NCBI RefSeq assembly: GCF_006715495.1
Contig: NZ_VFNI01000001.1
Span: 434,001 to 498,000, forward strand
DNA from: Herbaspirillum sp. SJZ106
GTDB lineage: Bacteria; Pseudomonadota; Gammaproteobacteria; Burkholderiales; Burkholderiaceae_D
Length of the DNA: 64,000 nucleotides
Direction of reading: 5' to 3'
The position numbers and the translations under genes were made by a program. Position 1 is the first letter of the stretch; every line of letters starts with the position of its first letter. Below, piece by piece: positions 57,867 through 64,000 of this stretch. The notes beneath the pieces were generated by a model, which was given only the letters and a program-made list of their open reading frames with translations, was not told the DNA's origin and searched no databases.

Positions 57867-58676
57867 ATGACCCCAGCACTCTTTTTCGACGACATCACCT
57901 GCACCTTCATCTCGAAGGACGACCGATCGCAGCGCTACACCGCGGTCGCCAACACCACCCTGGCGATCGCGCCCGGCGAGTTCGTCTCCGTGGTCGGCCC
58001 GACCGGTTGCGGCAAGTCGACCTTGCTCAATGTCGGCGCCGGGCTGCTGCAGCCGTCGTCGGGCAGCGTCAAGATATTCGGCGAACCGCTGACCGGCATC
58101 AACAAGCGCGCCGGCTACATGTTCCAGAGCGAGGCGCTGATGCCCTGGCGCAGCGCCTTGCAGAACGTCATCGCGGGCCTGCAATACCGCGGCCACGATG
58201 AAAAAGAAGCCGAGCAACTGGGCGAACAATGGCTGGCGCGCGTGGGGCTGCAAGGTTTCGGCGACCGCTATCCGCACCAGCTCTCCGGCGGCATGCGCAA
58301 GCGCGTGGCGCTGGCGCAGACGCTGATCCTCGACCCCGACATCATCCTGATGGACGAGCCGTTCTCTGCCCTCGACATCCAGACCCGCCAACTGATGGAA
58401 AACGAAGTGCTGGACCTGTGGAACGCCAAGAAGAAGGCGGTGCTGTTCATCACCCACGACCTGGACGAGGCGATCGCCATGTCCGATCGCGTCATCGTGC
58501 TGGCAGCCGGTCCCGGCACCCATCCGATCGGCGAATTCAAGATCGACTTGCCGCGCCCGCGCGATGTGGCGGAAATCCGCACGCATCCGCGTTTCGTGGA
58601 ACTGCACCAGCAGATCTGGAACGTCCTGCGCGATGAAGTGCTCAAGGGCTATCAACAACAAAAGCGCGCAGCGTAA
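57867..58676 (+). CDS. ABC transporter ATP-binding protein, NitT/TauT family
   Basis: 269-residue ATPase. Walker A GPTGCGKST, Q-loop FQSEALMPW, signature LSGGMRKRVALAQ, Walker B ILMDEPF and H-loop FITHDLDEA, all intact. Powers the permease encoded 14 bp downstream. 205 bp after the binding protein gene without a clear terminator. Confidence 0.95.
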   Translation: MTPALFFDDITCTFISKDDRSQRYTAVANTTLAIAPGEFVSVVGPTGCGKSTLLNVGAGLLQPSSGSVKIFGEPLTGINKRAGYMFQSEALMPWRSALQNVIAGLQYRGHDEKEAEQLGEQWLARVGLQGFGDRYPHQLSGGMRKRVALAQTLILDPDIILMDEPFSALDIQTRQLMENEVLDLWNAKKKAVLFITHDLDEAIAMSDRVIVLAAGPGTHPIGEFKIDLPRPRDVAEIRTHPRFVELHQQIWNVLRDEVLKGYQQQKRAA

Positions 58677-58690
58677 GAAAGTCGCCGATC

Positions 58691-59542
58691 ATGTGGAAAT
58701 ACCTGAAACCGAATCACAAGAACATCCGCTTCTGGCAACTGCTGGTGCTGGTGGTGGTGCTCATCGTCTGGCACGTCGCCACCCGCAATCCGCAGACCGC
58801 CTTCTTCTTCGGCGAGCCGATCAAGGTCGCGCAGCGCATCTGGGCGTGGTTCACGGTCGGCAGCGGTTCGCTGGAAGTGGGCTTCGGCGACTATACCTTC
58901 TTCACGCTGTCCTTCCCGGCCGAAATCTATTCGCACCTGCTGGTGACCCTGACCGAAACCGTGCTGGCCTTCATCATCGGCACCGTCTCCGGCCTTGGCA
59001 TCGGCCTGTGGCTGGCGCTGTCGCCGACCGCCTCGGCCATCCTCGATCCCTACGTGAAGGCCGCCAACTCGATGCCGCGCGTGATCCTGGCGCCGATCTT
59101 CGCCATGTGGTTCGGCCTGGGCATCTGGTCCAAGGTGGCGCTGGCGGTCACGCTGGTGTTCTTCATCGTCTTCTTCAACGTCTATCAGGGCGTCAAGGAA
59201 GTCAGCCCGGTGGTGCTGGCCAATGCCCGCATGCTGGGCGCCAACGCGCGCCAGCTGCTGCGCACGGTATACCTGCCGTCGGCCACCTCGTGGGTGTTCT
59301 CCAGCCTGCATACTTCGATCGGCCTGGCCTTCGTCGGCGCCGTGGTGGGCGAGTACCTGGGCTCGGCGCGCGGCGTCGGCTACCTGATCCTGCAAGCCGA
59401 GGGCACCTTCGACATCAATACCGTGTTCGCCGGCATCGTCGTGCTGACGGTGTTCGCGCTGGTGCTCGACCTGGCCGTGGGCGTGATCGAGAAGCGCCTG
59501 ATGAAATGGCAACCCAAGAGCGGCGAGACCGAGAAGCTCTGA
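58691..59542 (+). CDS. ABC transporter permease, NitT/TauT family
   Basis: 283-residue inner-membrane permease with six helices and the EAA loop (ANARMLGANARQLLRTVYLPSATSWVFSSL) that contacts the ATPase. Completes the importer with the two upstream genes. A hairpin terminator follows at 59669-59708. Confidence 0.93.
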   Translation: MWKYLKPNHKNIRFWQLLVLVVVLIVWHVATRNPQTAFFFGEPIKVAQRIWAWFTVGSGSLEVGFGDYTFFTLSFPAEIYSHLLVTLTETVLAFIIGTVSGLGIGLWLALSPTASAILDPYVKAANSMPRVILAPIFAMWFGLGIWSKVALAVTLVFFIVFFNVYQGVKEVSPVVLANARMLGANARQLLRTVYLPSATSWVFSSLHTSIGLAFVGAVVGEYLGSARGVGYLILQAEGTFDINTVFAGIVVLTVFALVLDLAVGVIEKRLMKWQPKSGETEKL

Positions 59543-59558
59543 TGCCATTGCGCTGATT

Positions 59559-59586
59559 CCATGGCTTGGAGTCCATTGCTTGGAGT
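59559..59586. repeat. 14-bp imperfect tandem duplication after the permease gene
   Basis: CCATGGCTTGGAGT followed by CCATTGCTTGGAGT, then CCAT; one mismatch. Seen only in this short intergenic gap. Confidence 0.85.
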
Positions 59587-59668
59587 CCATTTTTCGTGCA
59601 AGTGGATGCAGGTCGCTAACCAGCGTAGCGGGAAAGTGAATGTGTTCAGTATCGATCATGCCAGCGGC

Positions 59669-59708
59669 ATGCCGGCCGATGGGCCGACGCCGGTCGGCAT
59701 CGTTTTCG
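59669..59708 (+). terminator. Probable terminator of the ABC importer operon
   Basis: ATGCCGGCC pairs with GGTCGGCAT (one G-U pair) and is followed by CGTTTTCG, between the convergent permease and AraC genes. Confidence 0.6.
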
Positions 59709-59719
59709 TGAAATAAGCC

Positions 59720-60499
59720 TCAAGCCGTCGCGGCGTGTGCCGCGCGCCGGTAGGCGGCAGGCGTGGTGTCGCGCAGCTTGCGCATGGCATGGGAGAGGGC
59801 GCTCTGGTCGGTGTAGCCGCAGCGCAGGGCGATTTCGGACAAGGGCAGGGCGCTCGTGCTCAATAGTTCGCAGACGCGGCGCACGCGGACTTCGGCCAGC
59901 CAGGCGCGGGGCGAGGTAGCGATTTCTTGCTGGAACCATTCATGCAGGCGGCTGGGACTGATTGCCGCGGCCGCTGCCATGTCGGCCACCGCCCACGGCA
60001 GGCCGGGTTCGGCCTCGATCTTCGCCATCAATGCATGCAGCCGTGAGTGGGGGCGTGGCGTCGCCATCGCCAGGGTGTCCAGCAGCAGCGGCACCCAATG
60101 CTGCAATTGCGCCGGCGCCATCTTGTGTTGCTGCCCCATCGCCAGTGCCATGAAATCGACCAGCTTGCCGGCCGCCTGCGACAGCGGCATGAAGGGCCGC
60201 GGCGCCAGCCGTTCCATCAGTTCGGCGGTGAGCATCGACGGCGCCAGATCCAGGATGATGACGCTGTTGAGGCCAGCGGCGCTGGTGGCATGCCGGGCGT
60301 GCGGTTCCACAAAGGCGGCGTTGGCGGCGTCGGCCATGCCCTGGCGCCCGGCGATGTCGAGCTCGATTCGTCCCGATACCGGCAGCACCACCTGCGGGAA
60401 ATCATGGCTGTGCGTGAGCGTCTCGGCGCGGTAGCTGCGCAGGTGCAGTTCGGCCGGCAGCTGGGTGGCACGGAGCGGTTCGGATGAAATTGCGGGCAT
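59720..60499 (-). CDS. AraC-family transcriptional regulator with cupin-like sensor domain
   Basis: 259 residues. N-terminal AraC-type cupin (HSHDFPQVVLPVSGRIELDIAGRQG) and C-terminal double helix-turn-helix (AVADMAAAAAISPSRLHEWFQQEI; LSEIALRCGYTDQSALSHAMRKLRDTTPAAYRR). ATG 60499 is chosen as the family-like start; an upstream frame to 60580 runs over the neighbouring terminator. It faces the ABC importer operon convergently and lies downstream of bdhA, so its target is unclear. Confidence 0.87.
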   Translation of the reverse strand: MPAISSEPLRATQLPAELHLRSYRAETLTHSHDFPQVVLPVSGRIELDIAGRQGMADAANAAFVEPHARHATSAAGLNSVIILDLAPSMLTAELMERLAPRPFMPLSQAAGKLVDFMALAMGQQHKMAPAQLQHWVPLLLDTLAMATPRPHSRLHALMAKIEAEPGLPWAVADMAAAAAISPSRLHEWFQQEIATSPRAWLAEVRVRRVCELLSTSALPLSEIALRCGYTDQSALSHAMRKLRDTTPAAYRRAAHAATA

Positions 60500-60561
60500 G
60501 GCAATCCGGCAATAGCGGGGAGGGGGATGAAGCTGCCATGATAGCCGATAGCGCCTGGCAG

Positions 60562-60592
60562 GAAAAACGAAGCCGCCCACATGGGGCGGCTT
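60562..60592 (-). terminator. Terminator of the 3-hydroxybutyrate dehydrogenase gene
   Basis: AAGCCGCCC and GGGCGGCTT stem with T-run (GTTTTTCC) on the minus strand, separating bdhA from the AraC gene. Confidence 0.82.
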
Positions 60593-60616
60593 GCCGGTGC
60601 CGGTAATGCCGGCGGC

Positions 60617-61399
60617 TTATTGCATATACCAGCCGTGGCTGACCACGACCGACTGGCCGGTCAGCGCATTGGTCGGGAAGGCGGCCAGGAACACGGCCGT
60701 CTGCGCCACATCCTGGGTGGTGGTGAATTCGCCGTCCACGGTGTCTTTCAGCATGATCTTCTTGACCACGTCGTCTTCGCTGATGCCGAATTCCTTGGCC
60801 TGTTCGGGAATCTGCTTTTCCACCAGCGGGGTGCGCACGAAGCCGGGGCAGATGACGTTGGAGCGGATCTTGTCCTTGGCGCCTTCCTTGGCCACCACCT
60901 TGGCCAGGCCCAGCAGGCCGTGCTTGGCGGTGACATACGGCGCCTTCAGCGGCGAGGCTTCGTGCGAGTGCACCGAACCCATATAGATGATCGAACCGCC
61001 GCGGCCTTGCTTGACCATCGCCTTCATCGCCGCGCGGGTGGTCAGGAAAGCGCCGTCCAGGTGGATCGCCAGCATCTTGCGCCAGTTGTCCAGCGAGAGA
61101 TCGACCACCGGGCTGATGATCTGGATGCCGGCGTTGCTGATCAGCACGTCCAGTCCGCCGAAGGCGGCGACGGCGTCTGCCACGCCCTGGTTGACCTGGG
61201 CTTCGTCGGTGACGTTCATGGCGACGGCCATGGCGGTGCCGCCGGCCTTGACGATCTCATCGGCGGCGGCGCGGGCGGCGTCCAGCGCGAGGTCGGCGAT
61301 CACCACCTTGGCGCCTTGCCTGGCGTATTCCTGGGCGATCTCCTTGCCGATGCCGCTGGCCGAGCCGGTGATCAGCGCGACTTTATCCTTGAGTAGCAT
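60617..61399 (-). CDS. bdhA: 3-hydroxybutyrate dehydrogenase
   Basis: Short-chain dehydrogenase, 260 residues, oxidising D-3-hydroxybutyrate to acetoacetate with NAD+, used in polyhydroxybutyrate breakdown. NAD motif TGSASGIG at residues 11-18, NAGIQ, catalytic Ser in [16 protein letters not shown] for Tyr and Lys, and C-terminal GWYMQ typical of BdhA. ATG 61399 has AAAGGAAA 5 nt upstream. Confidence 0.92.
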   Translation of the reverse strand: MLLKDKVALITGSASGIGKEIAQEYARQGAKVVIADLALDAARAAADEIVKAGGTAMAVAMNVTDEAQVNQGVADAVAAFGGLDVLISNAGIQIISPVVDLSLDNWRKMLAIHLDGAFLTTRAAMKAMVKQGRGGSIIYMGSVHSHEASPLKAPYVTAKHGLLGLAKVVAKEGAKDKIRSNVICPGFVRTPLVEKQIPEQAKEFGISEDDVVKKIMLKDTVDGEFTTTQDVAQTAVFLAAFPTNALTGQSVVVSHGWYMQ

Positions 61400-61758
61400 A
61401 TGTTTCCTTTTATGGTTCGAGTTGATGGACATGCGAAACGAAACTGACGCCGGACTGACGGCCGGGCCTGCAGCGGCGCCGGACACGATGCCGGTTCGAT
61501 GATGCCTGTGCCGCAAAGTTCAGCGGCCGGCAGCCGTATCCCGGCGCTTCCCTGTGTCTCCGAAGCCCGGACGGCGCGCAGGTTCCAGGCATCCAACGCC
61601 ATTCTCCTCCGCGACTGCCGCACCGTCTTTGTCATGCAATTGTAACGCCGCGCGCGGCGCTGTTGTTGTGCCGCCAAAGTCGGCGCATACGTCATGTGGC
61701 TGAAATAATCAATCGTTAGTCTGTGCAGCGTTATCCCATGACCTATAAAGGACGATGC
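61400..61758. other. Divergent intergenic region between bdhA and the OlsB-like gene
   Basis: 359 bp with no recognised gene. It must contain both promoters. A GC-rich inverted repeat (GCCGCGC/GCGCGGC, about 61645-61660) is visible; no convincing -35/-10 pair was found, though GAAATAATCAATCG at about 61700 is AT-rich and suitably placed for the rightward gene. Confidence 0.4.
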
Positions 61759-62526
61759 ATGAGACTGCTTACCATTCCTGCCGATGCCAACCCGAGTTTT
61801 TCCAAGCTGAGCTTGAGCCTCGCGAGCACCCCGGAAGAAGTGCGTGAAGTGCAGCGCTTGCGTTACAAAGTCTTCATCGAAGCCATGAACCTGTCGGCGC
61901 TCGCCAACGCCGAAGGCCTCGACAAGGATGATTTCGACAACTACTGCGACCACCTGATCGTGCGCGACTCCAAGACCCTGAGCGTGGTCGGCACCTACCG
62001 CGTGCTCAGCCCGCACGGCGCGCGCCGCATGGGCAAGTTCTACTCGGAGCAGGAGTTCGACCTCTCCCGCCTGGACAACATCCGCGGCGCGATCGCCGAA
62101 GCCGGCCGCGCATGCATCCACCCCGACTACCGCAGCGGCAGCGTGATCATGATGCTGTGGGCCGGCCTGGCCGCCTACATGCGCCGCGAACGCTGCGAAT
62201 ACCTGATGGGCTGCGCCAGCGTCAGCCTGGCCGATGGCGGGCATAACGCCGCCGCGCTGTACCATGCGTTCGCCGAAAAGAACATGGCGCCGCCCGACTA
62301 TCGGGTCACGCCGCACCTGCCGTTCCCGATCGAGGAGCGCGAGACGGGCCACGAGCCGCAAGTGCCGCCGCTGTTGAAGGGCTACCTGCGCAGCGGCGCA
62401 TGGGTATGCGGCGAACCGGCATGGGATCCCGATTTCCACTCGGCCGACTTCTTCCTTCTGTTGCCGCTGTCCAAGCTGGACAACCGCTACGCCCGCCACT
62501 ACCTGAAGGAAACGAGGACCGCATGA
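61759..62526 (+). CDS. OlsB-like GNAT acyltransferase (ornithine lipid synthesis type)
   Basis: 255-residue GNAT-fold acyltransferase resembling OlsB, which transfers a 3-hydroxyacyl group from ACP to ornithine to make lyso-ornithine lipid, or related hemolysin-like acyl-ACP enzymes. Visible features: EVQRLRYKVFIEAMN, CDHLIVRDS, VVGTYRVL, and EAGRACIHPDYRSG. ATG 61759 follows AAAGGA by 6 nt. It overlaps the next gene by 4 bp (ATGA), so acyl-lipid and phosphoesterase steps are coupled. Ornithine as substrate is inference. Confidence 0.8.
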   Translation: MRLLTIPADANPSFSKLSLSLASTPEEVREVQRLRYKVFIEAMNLSALANAEGLDKDDFDNYCDHLIVRDSKTLSVVGTYRVLSPHGARRMGKFYSEQEFDLSRLDNIRGAIAEAGRACIHPDYRSGSVIMMLWAGLAAYMRRERCEYLMGCASVSLADGGHNAAALYHAFAEKNMAPPDYRVTPHLPFPIEERETGHEPQVPPLLKGYLRSGAWVCGEPAWDPDFHSADFFLLLPLSKLDNRYARHYLKETRTA

Positions 62527-63392
62527 AGCCACGCGAACAGTTCATGGACGATGCCCACGGCCTGTTCGGCGATGCGGCCGATGGCGACGACAAGCGCGAT
62601 CCGCTGCGCTTTCGCACCATCTGGATTTCCGACATCCACCTCGGCACCACGGGCTGCCAGGCCGAGCGCCTGCTGGAGTTTTTGCGCGCCACCGAATCCG
62701 ACACGCTCTACCTGGTCGGCGACATCATCGACGGCTGGCAGTTGAAGCGCCGCTGGTACTGGGAACAAAGCCACAACAACGTGGTGCAGACGGTGCTCAA
62801 GAAAGCCAAGAAGGGCACCAACGTCATCTTCGTGCCGGGCAACCATGATGAGGTGATCCGCCAGTTCATCGACCTCGATTTCGGCGGCATCAAGATCCGC
62901 GACGAACTGGTGCACGTCACCGCCGACGGCCGCCGCATGCTGGTGCTGCACGGCGATCGTTTCGACGGCGTTATCGCCTGCGCCAAGTGGCTGGCCTATG
63001 TCGGCGATTCGCTCTACACCATGATCCTCAAGTTCAACCAGTGGTTCAACAGCTGGCGCGCGCGCGCCGGCCTGCCTTACTGGTCGCTCTCGCAATACCT
63101 GAAGTCCAAGGTCAAGAACGCGGTCAACTACATCTCCTCGTTCGAAGACGCGCTGGCCGACGAGGCCAGGAAGAAGGGCCTGGACGGCGTCATCTGCGGG
63201 CATATCCACAAGCCGGAAATCCGCGACATCGGCGGCGTCACCTACTGCAACGACGGCGACTGGGTGGAAAGCCTGTCGGCGCTGGTCGAAGAACCCAGCG
63301 GCGAGCTGCGCCTGGTGTCGTGGCAGGAAATCATGCAGCTCAAGAAAGCCGGAAAATCCAAGGCCGCGGCCAGGGATCTGGTTCTTGCCTGA
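62523..63392 (+). CDS. UDP-2,3-diacylglucosamine diphosphatase-like metallophosphoesterase (LpxH-like)
   Basis: 289-residue calcineurin-type phosphoesterase with the full metal motif set SDIHLG, GDIIDGW, GNHDE, LHGDRFD and GHIHKPEI. It resembles LpxH and the LpxH2-like enzymes of envelope lipid metabolism; with a separate lpxH likely elsewhere, this copy may act on another glycolipid or nucleotide-lipid. Start ATG 62523 overlaps the OlsB-like stop. A glycosyltransferase follows after 25 bp. Confidence 0.85.
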   Translation: MKPREQFMDDAHGLFGDAADGDDKRDPLRFRTIWISDIHLGTTGCQAERLLEFLRATESDTLYLVGDIIDGWQLKRRWYWEQSHNNVVQTVLKKAKKGTNVIFVPGNHDEVIRQFIDLDFGGIKIRDELVHVTADGRRMLVLHGDRFDGVIACAKWLAYVGDSLYTMILKFNQWFNSWRARAGLPYWSLSQYLKSKVKNAVNYISSFEDALADEARKKGLDGVICGHIHKPEIRDIGGVTYCNDGDWVESLSALVEEPSGELRLVSWQEIMQLKKAGKSKAAARDLVLA

Positions 63393-63417
63393 ACAGCACC
63401 TCCAGGATCAACGTTCT

Positions 63418-64000
63418 ATGCGCATTGCCATCATCAGCGACGCCGGCGAGCCGCAGGTCAACGGCGTCGTCAACACCCTGCGCTCCACCGTGCGCTGTCT
63501 GCGCGCGGCGGGGCACGAAGTGCTGATGCTCACGCCACGCGATTTCCGCACATTCGCCTGCCCCACCTATCCGGAGATCCGCCTGGCCTACCAGCCTTAT
63601 GCGCGCATCACCGAGGCGCTCGAACGCTTCCAGCCCGATTGCATCCACATCGCCACCGAAGGCCCGATGGGCCTGGCGGCACGGCGCTATTGCGTGCGCC
63701 GCAAGCTCAACTTCACCACCGCCTACCACACCCGCTTCCCGGAATACCTGGCGGCCCGCAAGCTGCTGCCCAAGGCCATCACCTACCGCCTGCTGCGCTG
63801 GTTCCATGGCCGTTCGCAGGCAGTGATGGCGCCCACGCCGGCGATGAAACTGGCGCTGGAGGAGCAGGGCTTCCGCAATGTCGTGCTATGGGGGCGCGGT
63901 GTCGATACCGAGCACTTCCGGCCGTCGGCGGAGGACCATGCCTGCATCGAGCGTCCGCTGTTCCTGTACGTCGGCCGCGTGGCAGTGGAAAAGAATATCG
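63418..64000 (+). CDS. Glycosyltransferase family 4/1 (GT-B), truncated by the window end
   Basis: The first ~194 residues of a GT-B glycosyltransferase. The N-terminal domain motif ISDAGEPQVNGVVNTLRSTVRCLRAAGHEV is typical of the group containing sulfoquinovosyl- and mannosyl-diacylglycerol synthases, and the start of the donor-binding domain (LYVGRVAVEKNI) is just reached at the edge. With the OlsB-like and LpxH-like genes it suggests a glycolipid pathway. Start ATG 63418; the reading frame is open to the last base. Confidence 0.87.
   Translation, partial: MRIAIISDAGEPQVNGVVNTLRSTVRCLRAAGHEVLMLTPRDFRTFACPTYPEIRLAYQPYARITEALERFQPDCIHIATEGPMGLAARRYCVRRKLNFTTAYHTRFPEYLAARKLLPKAITYRLLRWFHGRSQAVMAPTPAMKLALEEQGFRNVVLWGRGVDTEHFRPSAEDHACIERPLFLYVGRVAVEKNI

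Overview
The window is GC-rich chromosomal DNA from a betaproteobacterium, most likely Oxalobacteraceae and Herbaspirillum-like. This rests on the syntenic block gyrA-serC-pheA-hisC-tyrA-aroA-cmk-rpsA-ihfB-lapA-lapB, the adjacent ompA-ubiG-gph genes, and the protein families seen. No sequence search was run, so genus level is inference.

Layout. (1) 1-7,600: a CPA2 cation/proton antiporter, rpiA, a secreted M16 peptidase, a YggX-type iron-trafficking protein and argA. (2) 7,700-12,320: a regulatory and effector module. A leftward operon encodes an ECF sigma factor between two NrsF-type (DUF1109) membrane anti-sigma proteins. The divergent rightward operon encodes a bufferin-type Cys-rich peptide (DUF2282), its MNIO (DUF692) and DUF2063 maturation proteins and a DoxX membrane protein. 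Both operons start from the same promoter motif, TGTAACC-N16-CGAAWA. (3) 12,486-26,782: an aromatic-catabolism island. It holds a TetR regulator with a palindromic operator, an aldehyde dehydrogenase, a stilbene-cleaving carotenoid-oxygenase homologue, an aromatic-acid MFS carrier, a LysR regulator, a FAH-type hydrolase, a flavin hydroxylase, an extradiol dioxygenase, IclR and AraC regulators, an outer-membrane channel of the phenol MetA type and a second MFS carrier. (4) 26,810-27,838: four 159-bp palindrome-rich tandem repeats ending in the ssrA terminator, then ssrA (tmRNA) on the minus strand.

(5) 27,900-34,100: a giant DUF748/AsmA-like envelope protein, gph, ubiG and an OmpA-domain protein, all leftward. 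(6) 34,788-46,350: gyrA and the aromatic amino-acid genes through rpsA and ihfB. (7) 46,600-54,950: envelope genes lapA, lapB, ugd and rfaE1, a ComEA-like HhH protein, then dnaX, ebfC, a YciI protein and recR. Two related inverted-repeat elements (239 and 106 bp) sit at the stop codons of lapA and the yciI-like gene. dnaX carries a nine-A run that is a good candidate for programmed slippage. (8) 55,237-59,542: a CoA-transferase followed by a NitT/TauT-type ABC importer. (9) 59,720-64,000: an AraC regulator, 3-hydroxybutyrate dehydrogenase, and a lipid/glycolipid cluster (OlsB-like acyltransferase, LpxH-like phosphoesterase, a glycosyltransferase cut by the window end).

Most notable are the bufferin/SigF-type module with its matched divergent promoters, the small inverted-repeat element family, the 159-bp repeat array abutting ssrA, and the dnaX slippage site.
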